From: an uncultured Pelagibacteraceae bacterium
Lineage (GTDB): Bacteria > Pseudomonadota > Alphaproteobacteria > Pelagibacterales > Pelagibacteraceae
Assembly: GCA_902600635.1 (NCBI GenBank)
Contig: CACKKE010000003.1
Coordinates: forward strand, 1 to 46,601
Reading direction: 5' to 3'
Length of the DNA stretch: 46,601 nt
Shown piece after piece: positions 28,510-36,171 of this stretch. Below the pieces are notes generated by a model. The model was not told the DNA's origin. It searched no databases and saw nothing but the letters and a program-made list of their open reading frames with translations. How positions within the stretch are numbered: position 1 is the stretch's first letter; every line of letters starts with the position of its first letter. The translations under genes and the position numbers were made by a program.

Positions 28510-29436
28510 ATGAACAAACTAACAAAAGTAGGATTAACTGCTTTGGCTACATCGCTAGTTTCTACAGCTTCATTTGCTGGTGAAATGAGTGTAAGTGGTT
28601 CTGCATCTTTATCTTACACAGGTCTTAGCACCAACTCTGACGTAAATCCATGGGCTATGGGTGATAGCGTTAAGTTTAATGGTGGTGGAGACTTAGACAA
28701 TGGTATGACTGTATCAGTTTACTATGAGTTAGATGGTGGTACTTATGATGACTACAATCTAAAACTAGGTATGGGTGATATGGGTACATTATCATTCTCA
28801 GGTAACTCAAGCTCTGGAAGTGGTGTTGACAAGTTAAAAGACATCGTTCCAAATGCTTACACTCCAGTATATGAAGCAACAGATGCTACAGACAGTGGTT
28901 TAATTGATGCTTCAGGTAATAACCAAGCAGGTCAATGGGGTTACGATGTATCAGCAGGTGGATTTGATTTATCTGCTTCTTACAACCCAGAACCAGCAGC
29001 TGGTAAAACAGCTGAAACAGGTTATGCTGTAGTTTACGATGGCTTAATGGATGGTTTAACTTTAAGTGCTGGTTACTTTGATGATGGTGATGAAGCAGAA
29101 AACGATACTCTAGGTGTTAAATACACAATGGGTTCATTAACTGCTGCTTACCAAATGACAAAAGTAGACTATACAGCAACTGGTACAGCTGACGAAGACG
29201 CTACACATGTTGGTGTTTCTGTGGCTGTTAATGATCAGTTATCTGTATCAGCAGGTCAACAAACTATAGAGTTTGATGGTACTGCAGAAGACGAGAAAAA
29301 CTCAGGTATTATGGCATCATACACAATGGGATCAATCTCAATTGGTGGTGGTTTCAATAAACTTGAAAATAAAGGCGGATCTACTTCAGCAGCTGATGTT
29401 GAAGCATCTATCTTTAATATCTCGTTTGCATTCTAA
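28510..29436 (+). CDS. Porin-like outer-membrane beta-barrel protein
   Basis: A 308-residue outer-membrane protein. A classical signal peptide (NKLTKVGLTALATSLVSTASFAG) is followed by a sequence of alternating short strands and Gly/Asp/Ser turns (MSVSGSASLSYTG ... NGMTVSVYYELDGG), ending in a strand with terminal phenylalanine (FNISFAF), the Bam recognition signal. The mature part is acidic, has no cysteine, and the gene looks visibly less A/T-rich than its neighbours, as expected for high expression. A strong ribosome binding site and an intrinsic terminator flank it. It is likely a general diffusion porin with cation or small-solute preference, though specificity cannot be read. Confidence 0.9.
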   Translation: MNKLTKVGLTALATSLVSTASFAGEMSVSGSASLSYTGLSTNSDVNPWAMGDSVKFNGGGDLDNGMTVSVYYELDGGTYDDYNLKLGMGDMGTLSFSGNSSSGSGVDKLKDIVPNAYTPVYEATDATDSGLIDASGNNQAGQWGYDVSAGGFDLSASYNPEPAAGKTAETGYAVVYDGLMDGLTLSAGYFDDGDEAENDTLGVKYTMGSLTAAYQMTKVDYTATGTADEDATHVGVSVAVNDQLSVSAGQQTIEFDGTAEDEKNSGIMASYTMGSISIGGGFNKLENKGGSTSAADVEASIFNISFAF

Positions 29437-29459
29437 TCATCTGATTAGTTAAAAATATT

Positions 29460-29490
29460 AAGGCCCCTAATTTTTAGGGGCCTTTTTTTT
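29460..29490 (+). terminator. Intrinsic terminator of the porin gene
   Basis: An 11-base-pair perfect stem (AAGGCCCCTAA / TTAGGGGCCTT) with a three-base TTT loop, followed by a run of T to 29490. This is the only strong GC-rich hairpin with a T-tract I found. The last codons and TAA stop of the convergent ThiE-like gene lie within the hairpin's right arm, so it may also slow transcription from the other side. Confidence 0.92.
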
Positions 29491-30022
29491 GTTCAAAATA
29501 AGAAATACCCGCAAAACCAAAAGGTTTAATCATATTTAGCTTTTTTAAATTTTTATTGTTAATACCACCCAAAGAAATATCATTCATTTTTGTAGTCGCT
29601 CTTAGTTTTAGATATCTAAAAATATTTAATTGTTGATTTGTTTTTTTTTTAAATAAGGGAGATAAAAAAATCTCCTCAGTTTTTTGTAATTCTTTTATTT
29701 TTATTTCTTTAAGATTATGTGCTGATCCTAAAATTCTAAATTTTTTTTTTAAATTGGAAGTTTTTAGGTTTAAATTTTTGTTAGAGGACGATATATAAAC
29801 TCCATCTGCATTCAATTTTCTAGCTAATTTGATATCATTACTGATATAAAAACATCTTTGATTTTTTTTACAGAAATCACGTAATTCAGTTAATGTCTTT
29901 ATTGAGGTTTCTTTATCTTTATTTCTCCATATAAAAGATATATTTTTGTTTAAATTTATTAAGTGAGTGTAATTAAACTCATTTATAAAGTAGTATTTTT
30001 TTAAGTTATTTATATGCATCAT
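29474..30022 (-). CDS. ThiE/TenI-like protein, degenerate thiamine phosphate synthase family
   Basis: A 182-residue protein with the TIM-barrel pattern of thiamine phosphate synthase and TenI. Matches are CFYISNDIKLARKLNADGVYISSSN (family ND...ADGVHLGQxD), RILGSAHNLKEI (GxSxH), EIFLSPLFKKK (YVxxGPVFxT) and ISLGGINNKNLKKL (ALGGI). Several catalytic consensus residues, such as the GQxD and GP pairs, are replaced, and the protein is about 30 residues short. It may be a weak TMP synthase, a TenI-like protein or something else. The start (ATG at 30022 or 30019) overlaps the start of the divergent yggS. Confidence 0.72.
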   Translation of the reverse strand: MMHINNLKKYYFINEFNYTHLINLNKNISFIWRNKDKETSIKTLTELRDFCKKNQRCFYISNDIKLARKLNADGVYISSSNKNLNLKTSNLKKKFRILGSAHNLKEIKIKELQKTEEIFLSPLFKKKTNQQLNIFRYLKLRATTKMNDISLGGINNKNLKKLNMIKPFGFAGISYFEQKKGP

Positions 30023-30679
30023 ACTGAAAGCAATTTAATTGAAATAAATAATAAAATTAAGAGTAAAATTAATTCATTATCTTTAGATCAATATAATCCA
30101 AAAATAATTGCTGTATCAAAAACTTTTAAAGAACAAGATATTTTGCCTTTATTAGATTATGGCCATCTCGATTTTGGGGAAAATAAAGTTCAAGAGGCTT
30201 TATTAAAGTGGCCAAAACTTAGAGACAAATATAAGAACGTAAAATTACACATGATAGGAAAGTTGCAAACAAACAAAGTTAAGTTTGCAGTTGATATCTT
30301 CGATTACATTCACTCTTTGGATAATCTTAAGCTTGCCAATAAATTAGCAAGTGAAATTCATAAAAAAAATAAAAAAGTTAAGATGTTTATTCAGATTAAT
30401 TTAGGTGGTGAAAAACAAAAATCTGGAATAGAGCCTAATGATTTAGAAGTGTTTTATAAAAATTGTTTATCATTGAAATTAGATATTGTAGGAACCATGT
30501 GTATTCCACCAGACGAACAAGATCCAAAGTTATTCTTTAAAGAATTACTTAATTTGAACAAGAAAATTAAACTCCCTGAAATTAGTATGGGTATGACCAA
30601 TGATTATTTGGATGCTTTAGAGTATGGGTCAACTTATTTAAGAATTGGCACAGGTATATTTGGAAGAAGAATTAATTAA
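30014..30679 (+). CDS. yggS: YggS family pyridoxal phosphate homeostasis protein
   Basis: A 221-residue PLP-binding protein of the YggS/PROSC family, which buffers free PLP and affects amino-acid balance. The PLP lysine lies in IIAVSKTFKEQDI near residue 36. Family segments FGENKVQEALLKWP, HMIGKLQTNKVK and the C-terminal ISMGMTNDYLDALEYGSTYLRIGTGIFG (phosphate-binding) are intact. The start ATG overlaps that of the divergent ThiE-like gene, leaving no promoter gap. The end overlaps the L,D-transpeptidase gene through TTAATTAA. Confidence 0.95.
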   Translation: MHHTESNLIEINNKIKSKINSLSLDQYNPKIIAVSKTFKEQDILPLLDYGHLDFGENKVQEALLKWPKLRDKYKNVKLHMIGKLQTNKVKFAVDIFDYIHSLDNLKLANKLASEIHKKNKKVKMFIQINLGGEKQKSGIEPNDLEVFYKNCLSLKLDIVGTMCIPPDEQDPKLFFKELLNLNKKIKLPEISMGMTNDYLDALEYGSTYLRIGTGIFGRRIN

Positions 30680-31169
30680 TTTTAATTTTTGTCTTTTTAT
30701 TTATCAACTTAGCTAGAATTAAAAAATCTTTTTCAGACAATGCAACACATCCTTTTGTTGGTAAGTAATTTTTTGTTAAATGTAAAAAAATAGCACTTCC
30801 TTTTAACTTAATTGGATTTTTGTAATTATACTTTATCAAAATAAAAAAATCATATTTATGATCTTTACGGTATAATTTTTCGTGACTTATTTTAAGATTT
30901 TTTTTTATCTTTATTAATTTATTATAAGATTTGCTGTTTGGGTCATCGCACCACCCCATATTTTTTTTTATAGATATTGATTTAAGTTTTGAAAAAGGTT
31001 TTTGAACTCTATCTGATCTGTAATAAATATTCCCTAAATTGAATAACCCTTTTGGAGTTGTTAAATCACCTTCAACCTTTTTATTACAAACTCCTTTTTT
31101 TCCAATAGAACACTTGAATTTAAAATCATCAATTAAAAGTGTATCTTTATTTTTAACAATAATTATCAT
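30672..31169 (-). CDS. L,D-transpeptidase (YkuD) family protein
   Basis: A 165-residue protein with the YkuD catalytic segment GSAIFLHLTKNYLPTKGCVAL: the histidine and the nucleophile cysteine (near residue 145) are present, but the usual arginine after Cys-Val is alanine. L,D-transpeptidases make 3-3 peptidoglycan crosslinks or attach lipoproteins. No signal peptide is visible, which is odd for a periplasmic enzyme; some alphaproteobacterial members also lack one, so export or a cytosolic role is open. It is divergent from the regulator gene with an 11-base gap. Confidence 0.83.
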   Translation of the reverse strand: MIIIVKNKDTLLIDDFKFKCSIGKKGVCNKKVEGDLTTPKGLFNLGNIYYRSDRVQKPFSKLKSISIKKNMGWCDDPNSKSYNKLIKIKKNLKISHEKLYRKDHKYDFFILIKYNYKNPIKLKGSAIFLHLTKNYLPTKGCVALSEKDFLILAKLINKKTKIKIN

Positions 31170-31180
31170 ATTTTAAATAA

Positions 31181-31744
31181 ATGATCTCTCGAATTTTAAT
31201 AATATATGAATATCAAATTTTATACCAAATATTAAACGAAATAAGCGAAAGTTTAAATTTTGAGATTACCCAATTTAACAGCAAGGATTTAAAAGAATTA
31301 AAGGATGATCCTAAAAATAATTATTTGATCGTTTCAAAAAAAAAAATTGAGGGAATTAAAAATAGTTTGATCCTGGAAAATGTACCAATTAAATTTGAAA
31401 AGCTTATTGAAATTATAAATATAAAGTTTTTAAAAAATAAATTTTTAGATCAATCAAACATAAAGATAGGAGAGTATGATTTAGATTTGAATTCGAGAAA
31501 AATTTCACTTGGAGATAAAGGTTTAAATCTAACTGAAAGAGAAACAAATTTAATAATCTTTATCAAAGATGAAAAAAATGTAACGATTAAAGAATTACAA
31601 AAAATGGTTTGGGATTATTCACCAGATCTAGAAACACATACTGTTGAAACACATATTTATAGATTAAGGAAGAAAATGAAAGAAACTTTTGGAGATGAAA
31701 ATTTTATATTAAACACTAGTAATGGTTATTCTATAGATCAGTGA
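31181..31744 (+). CDS. Atypical OmpR-type winged-helix regulator with degenerate receiver
   Basis: A 187-residue protein whose C-terminal half (about 95-186) is a trans_reg_C winged helix: IGEYDLDLNSRKISL strands, LTERETNLIIFIKD, and the recognition helix THTVETHIYRLRKKM, then the wing FILNTSNGYSI. The N-terminal 90 residues resemble a shortened receiver (ILIIYEYQILYQILNEI; YLIVSKKK), but I see no acidic pocket after strand 1 and no phosphoacceptor aspartate. No histidine kinase is nearby. It may act without phosphorylation. The TGA is directly followed by the TAA of the convergent kinase gene. Confidence 0.8.
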   Translation: MISRILIIYEYQILYQILNEISESLNFEITQFNSKDLKELKDDPKNNYLIVSKKKIEGIKNSLILENVPIKFEKLIEIINIKFLKNKFLDQSNIKIGEYDLDLNSRKISLGDKGLNLTERETNLIIFIKDEKNVTIKELQKMVWDYSPDLETHTVETHIYRLRKKMKETFGDENFILNTSNGYSIDQ

Positions 31745-32671
31745 TTAAATCCTTGCGCCTATTTTTTGAATAATTTTCGAAGATAATTCTGTTCCTTTGA
31801 TTAAACATTCTTTAACATTTAATTGGTTAATCACACCATGAAGATATCCTGCAGCGAATAAATCCCCGGCTCCAGTTAAATCTTTTATTTTTAAATTAGA
31901 TTGGGCATTGACCTCCACAACCTTATTCTCGTCTATTGAAACTGCACCTTTTTCACCCCTAGTAATTATCATATTTTTTTTGATTTCTTTTGAGAATGAT
32001 ACTGCTTCTTCAAATGTTTTTGCGTTAATTAATGATAATATTTCTTGTTCGTTTGCAAAAATAATATCCAACTTATTTTTAACTAATTCTAAAAAATCTG
32101 GTTTATGTCTTTCTACACAAAAAAGATCTGATAATGACATAGCAACTTTTTTTGAGTGCACGATTGCTTTATCAAAAGCTTTCTTTGGATCACCTTCATC
32201 CCACAAATAACCCTCTAAAAAAATCATCTCTGCATTTTTTATATCTTCTTCTTTAATATCATTATCATTAATTTTTCCAGCAGTTCCAAGAAATGTGCAC
32301 ATTGTTCTTTCAGAGTCAGGTGTTATTAAAATTAAACAAGATCCAGTTGGCATTTCTTCTTGTTTTTTTTTGTATAAGTATTTTACTTTTTCTTTTTTCA
32401 AACCATTTTCATATTTCTGACCAAGCTCGTCATTGCTAACTTTTCCAATAAATCCCACTTCATTTCCTAATTGAGATAAGCCAACAATTGAATTAGCTAC
32501 AGATCCACCTGAAATGGTTTCCTCAATTTTTAGCGATGTAAGTAATTTTTTGAATTCTGCTTCATCAATTAATTTCATAGTACTTTTTGTTAATGAATGT
32601 TGTGTTAAAAATTCATCTGATACTTTACAAAGCACATCAACAATAGCGTTTCCAATACCCAATATTTTCAT
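31745..32671 (-). CDS. PfkB-family carbohydrate/nucleoside kinase, adenosine kinase-like
   Basis: A 308-residue ribokinase-fold kinase. The substrate motif GGSVANSIVGLSQLG is near residue 55 and the ATP/anion-hole motif DLTGAGDLFAAGYLHG with catalytic aspartate near residue 265. The N-terminal ILGIGNAIVDVLCKV and the lid region CTFLGTAGKI are like alphaproteobacterial proteins annotated as adenosine kinase. The substrate (adenosine or a sugar) cannot be fixed by eye. It is one base past the nth stop, at the end of the dapB-nth-kinase run. Confidence 0.87.
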   Translation of the reverse strand: MKILGIGNAIVDVLCKVSDEFLTQHSLTKSTMKLIDEAEFKKLLTSLKIEETISGGSVANSIVGLSQLGNEVGFIGKVSNDELGQKYENGLKKEKVKYLYKKKQEEMPTGSCLILITPDSERTMCTFLGTAGKINDNDIKEEDIKNAEMIFLEGYLWDEGDPKKAFDKAIVHSKKVAMSLSDLFCVERHKPDFLELVKNKLDIIFANEQEILSLINAKTFEEAVSFSKEIKKNMIITRGEKGAVSIDENKVVEVNAQSNLKIKDLTGAGDLFAAGYLHGVINQLNVKECLIKGTELSSKIIQKIGARI

Positions 32672-33324
32672 TAAGGTTTCTTTGCAAAAAAAGGTTTTTT
32701 TCGATTAGGATAGCAAGAAGTACAAATTTTACAACTCAATCCATAACAATCTCTTGCTTTACAATACTCCCTTCCATAATAGATAATTTGTAGATGCAAT
32801 TTATTCCAATATTTTTTAGGAAATAATCTTTTTAAATCATTTTCTGTTTGAGCAACATTTTTTCCATTTGTTAAACCCCATCTCTGGGCCAACCTATGAA
32901 TGTGAGTATCAATAGGAAAAGCAGGATGACCAAAACCTTGGGACATAACTACACTAGCAGTTTTATGTCCTACACCCGGTAATTTTTCAAGTTCTTCAAA
33001 AGTTTTAGGCACTTTACCCTTATAATTTTTGACCAGTATTTTTGACAAATTATAAATACTTTTTGCTTTAATCCTAAAAATACCAATTTTTTTAATTAAA
33101 GTTTCTATTTTTTTTCTTCCTAATTTAACAAAGTGCTCTGGTTTGTGATATTTTGGATAAATATTTCTAGTTACATTATTTACATTAACATCTGTACACT
33201 GAGCAGAAAGAAGAACAGATATTAGTAGCGTAAATACGTTTCGACTTTTTAGTGGGACTTTAATACTTGGATAAGTTTTATTTAGTATTTTAAGTATTAT
33301 TTTTGCTCTTTGAATTTCATTCAT
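32671..33324 (-). CDS. nth: Endonuclease III
   Basis: Nth removes oxidised pyrimidines and cuts abasic sites. I choose the ATG at 33324 (217 residues, usual length), where TAATG overlaps the dapB stop; the ORF track's longer form would overlap dapB by about 60 bases. The helix-hairpin-helix LPGVGHKTASVV carries catalytic Lys 121, and FPIDTHIHR carries catalytic Asp 139. The C-terminal cysteines (188, 193, 198, 201, 204) do not follow the usual C-x6-C-x2-C-x5-C pattern for the 4Fe-4S cluster. Confidence 0.93.
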   Translation of the reverse strand: MNEIQRAKIILKILNKTYPSIKVPLKSRNVFTLLISVLLSAQCTDVNVNNVTRNIYPKYHKPEHFVKLGRKKIETLIKKIGIFRIKAKSIYNLSKILVKNYKGKVPKTFEELEKLPGVGHKTASVVMSQGFGHPAFPIDTHIHRLAQRWGLTNGKNVAQTENDLKRLFPKKYWNKLHLQIIYYGREYCKARDCYGLSCKICTSCYPNRKKPFFAKKP

Positions 33325-34106
33325 TATTTGAAATTCATTAAGTCTCTCATTGAATATAAACCAGGCTTTTTCTTCATTAACCAATTTGCGGCTGTGAGTG
33401 CACCTTCAGAATAAAGTTCTCTATCAAATGCCTCATGATTTAATCTTACTATTTCTTTTCCACTGGAAAATAAAACCTCATGTTCACCAATAATTTTACC
33501 TTTTCTAATTGAATTAAAGTTTATTCTTTTTGCGTAAGGAAAGTTTTTTTTATTTAAATATTTCTTACCCATAATTCCATAGAAATTTCTGTTTTTCCCA
33601 ATTGCAATTCCTTGACCTAACATTAATGCAGTACCAGAAGGGTGATCCTTTTTAAACTTATGATGTGCTTCAAAAACTTTACTTAAAAAATTATTTCCTA
33701 GAGATTTGGATGCAATTTCAGTTAAATACATCAAAAGATTAACTCCAAGGCTCATGTTTCCAGCTTTGAGTATTGGAATTTTTTTTGAAATCTTTTTTAT
33801 TATATTTTCCTGTTTAAACGTGAAACCTGTAGTACCAATTATTACTCTTTTTTTTTGTTTCTCAGCAATACTTAGAACTTCAAGTGTACATTTTGGAACT
33901 GTAAAATCTATTATTACATCACTCTGTTTAAAAGCTTCTGAACTATTTAATTTTGGTAAAATACCTAAGATTTTTTTTCTTTGTACTTTATTTTCTGTAA
34001 GACTACTTATTTTAAATCTTTTATCTTTCTTAGCAGATTTTATGAGTTGTTGCCCCATTCTACCTAGACATCCTGTAATTGTTAAATTTATTTTTTTAGT
34101 TTTCAT
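33324..34106 (-). CDS. dapB: 4-hydroxy-tetrahydrodipicolinate reductase
   Basis: DapB reduces the DapA product on the way to diaminopimelate and lysine. In 260 residues it has the NAD(P)-binding start NLTITGCLGRMGQQLIK, the family segments IDFTVPKCTLEV and IIGTTGFT, and the active-site block FEAHHKFKKDHPSGTAL with catalytic histidine and lysine near residue 150. The TAA overlaps the nth ATG by one base, and the start overlaps the sulfotransferase gene upstream by 11 bases. Confidence 0.97.
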   Translation of the reverse strand: MKTKKINLTITGCLGRMGQQLIKSAKKDKRFKISSLTENKVQRKKILGILPKLNSSEAFKQSDVIIDFTVPKCTLEVLSIAEKQKKRVIIGTTGFTFKQENIIKKISKKIPILKAGNMSLGVNLLMYLTEIASKSLGNNFLSKVFEAHHKFKKDHPSGTALMLGQGIAIGKNRNFYGIMGKKYLNKKNFPYAKRINFNSIRKGKIIGEHEVLFSSGKEIVRLNHEAFDRELYSEGALTAANWLMKKKPGLYSMRDLMNFK

Positions 34107-34938
34107 ATTTAAAGAATTTTAAGTCATTTTGATAATATTCGTTCATTCTTTTAATCATGCTTTCATCAAGATTTTTTTTCCAATCATTTTCTGGTCCTTG
34201 ATAAAAAAATTTTATTTTTCTATTATCTTTTAGAGAATATACGTTTTCACCAAACTTACCTGCATTTTCTATACTTTGAAGACTTTTAAAGTTTGTCGTA
34301 TTAATAGCATTTTTAAGTTTTTTATGATCGGTTTTATTATCAAATTTCATCAAAGTATTAACAAATACTACTAGTTTTTCAAAAGTCTGAGTTGGATTTT
34401 TAACCATGTCCTCATATCTAATTATTAATCTTCTAAACGATTTGTTACTTAACCAAGATTGGTAATTAATTCTCCAAGAATTAACAATATTTGTTTTTGC
34501 ATAGTTTTTTAAATGTGGATAGTCCTCTAATACTTTATTTTCATCCTGCATAAATTTTAATGCTTGATCATACGTATCTAGATCATTATGGTTTTTGACT
34601 GATGTTATAACATTTCGAGGATCTCTAATTACATAGATAACTCCTAGAGAATACTCAGGCTTAGTGAAATCATTTCCAAAAGCAGTGATTAAAGAATTGT
34701 GAGTTTTTAAGAATTTTACTTTTTTTTGCTCTCGTATATCTTTTTGTGATTTCTCCCAGTGTTTATGAATCTCACCTCGTTTTACTTTTTCCTTAAAAAA
34801 TTGTTTATTTGGATAATCCTCTATTAAGCTTAACTTTTTAATGTCAAATATTCCATTTTCACAAAAATAGTAAGCAGTAAGAAAAGATCTAACCCAAGTA
34901 TTTCCACTTTTTGGATATGAAGCAATCCAGATAATCAT
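34096..34938 (-). CDS. PAPS-dependent sulfotransferase, paralogue 2
   Basis: A 280-residue sulfotransferase with [11 protein letters not shown] at residues 8-18 and IYVIRDPRNVITS near 101-113, and a C-terminal YQGPENDWKKNLDE. It is clearly paralogous to the protein at 17203-18054: the first 20 residues and the C-terminal GPxNDWxKxL block are nearly the same, the middle differs. No signal peptide or membrane segment is seen. The acceptor is unknown. It lies between dnaJ and dapB, overlapping dapB by 11 bases, a place where other alphaproteobacteria carry other genes or none. Confidence 0.9.
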   Translation of the reverse strand: MIIWIASYPKSGNTWVRSFLTAYYFCENGIFDIKKLSLIEDYPNKQFFKEKVKRGEIHKHWEKSQKDIREQKKVKFLKTHNSLITAFGNDFTKPEYSLGVIYVIRDPRNVITSVKNHNDLDTYDQALKFMQDENKVLEDYPHLKNYAKTNIVNSWRINYQSWLSNKSFRRLIIRYEDMVKNPTQTFEKLVVFVNTLMKFDNKTDHKKLKNAINTTNFKSLQSIENAGKFGENVYSLKDNRKIKFFYQGPENDWKKNLDESMIKRMNEYYQNDLKFFKYEN

Positions 34939-35007
34939 GTTTATTTATTAAACTAGGTATTAATTATTTCAACTTAAATATTCTATAATGAATTGTACTT
35001 GAACAAC

Positions 35008-36144
35008 TTAACTTTTCCAAAAATCTTTTGCCTTTTGAAAAAATTTTTTGATACTTGGATTAGATTTATCATTTTCTATTTCCCTAAATTTTTCTAAAAG
35101 ACTTCTTTGTTCTTTATTTAAATACACTGGAACTTCAGTTTTAATTTGTACATATAAATCTCCAAAATCTCCTCTTCTCATAAAAGGCATACCTTTGCCT
35201 TTCAACCTAAATTGTTTACCATCTTGAGTTCCATCAGGTATTTTTATTTTTGCTTTTTTACCATCTATTGTTGGTATTTCTATTGTTGTGCCAAGTGCTG
35301 CATCTGCTATTGAAATTGGAAACTCAAAGAATAAATTTACATCTGATCTTTTAAATAACTCGTGAGATTTTACATTTATAAATAAATATAAATCTCCGCT
35401 AGCACCACCCCTTGTCCCCGCTTCACCTTTGCCAGCAAGTCTAATTCTTGTCCCGTCATCAACCCCCTTTGGTATTGTGACAGATACTTTTTTTGAAGTT
35501 TGAGTGTTTCCTTGTCCATTACAGTCTGAGCAAGGATTGGTTATTTCCTCTCCGCTTCCAGCACATTGAGGACATGTTTGTTGAACTGTAAAAAAACCTT
35601 GATTAGATCTGACTCTACCGTTTCCTCCACAGTAAGTACATCTGTCAGGGCTAGACCCAGGCTTAGATCCATTTCCCTTACATGTGTTACATTTTTCTGA
35701 TGTGGAAAATTGTATATTTTGCTTCTTACCCGTGTAAGCTTCCTCTAATGTAATCGATAAATCATATCTTAAATCTGAGCCTCTATTATTTGAGCTTCTT
35801 CCCCTAGAACTTCTTCTTCCACCACCGAAGTCGCCAAAAAAATCTTCAAATATGTCTGAAAAATCTGCACCACTGAAACCTCCAAAACCACCAAACCCAC
35901 CTTGTCCAGCGCCCCCATTTTCAAAGGCGGCATGACCAAAATTGTCGTAATTTTCTTTTTTAGATTTATCAGATAGAATGCCGTAAGCCTCACTAGCTTC
36001 TTTAAATTTTTCTTCAGCTCCTTTATCACCAGGATTTTTATCTGGATGATATTTTACAGCTAACTTTCTATACGCAGATTTTAATTCTTCAGGGGATGCG
36101 CTTTTGTTTACGCCGAGGACGTCATAATAATCTCTTTTTGCCAT
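35008..36144 (-). CDS. dnaJ: Chaperone protein DnaJ
   Basis: DnaJ (Hsp40) presents substrates to DnaK and stimulates its ATPase. The 378-residue protein has all type I parts: the J domain with the HPD motif (KYHPDKNPG), a Gly/Phe-rich linker ([16 protein letters not shown]), four zinc-binding CxxCxGxG repeats ([32 protein letters not shown]), and C-terminal substrate domains. It lies 27 bases after dnaK and is surely co-transcribed. Confidence 0.98.
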   Translation of the reverse strand: MAKRDYYDVLGVNKSASPEELKSAYRKLAVKYHPDKNPGDKGAEEKFKEASEAYGILSDKSKKENYDNFGHAAFENGGAGQGGFGGFGGFSGADFSDIFEDFFGDFGGGRRSSRGRSSNNRGSDLRYDLSITLEEAYTGKKQNIQFSTSEKCNTCKGNGSKPGSSPDRCTYCGGNGRVRSNQGFFTVQQTCPQCAGSGEEITNPCSDCNGQGNTQTSKKVSVTIPKGVDDGTRIRLAGKGEAGTRGGASGDLYLFINVKSHELFKRSDVNLFFEFPISIADAALGTTIEIPTIDGKKAKIKIPDGTQDGKQFRLKGKGMPFMRRGDFGDLYVQIKTEVPVYLNKEQRSLLEKFREIENDKSNPSIKKFFQKAKDFWKS

Positions 36145-36171
36145 TTAATACCCCGGACAGATAAATGTATG

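Noticed and set aside
28676-28879. 67-residue His-rich ORF antisense to the porin
   Set aside because: The His richness comes from the reverse complement of repeated ATG/GGT-type codons in the porin gene.
33325-33384. N-terminal extension of nth in the ORF track
   Set aside because: It would overlap dapB by about 60 bases; the ATG at 33324 gives the usual Nth length and couples to the dapB stop.
33706-34122. 138-residue ORF antisense to dapB
   Set aside because: Hydrophobic-looking only because it mirrors Lys/Asn/Ile-rich codons; dapB is clear on the other strand.
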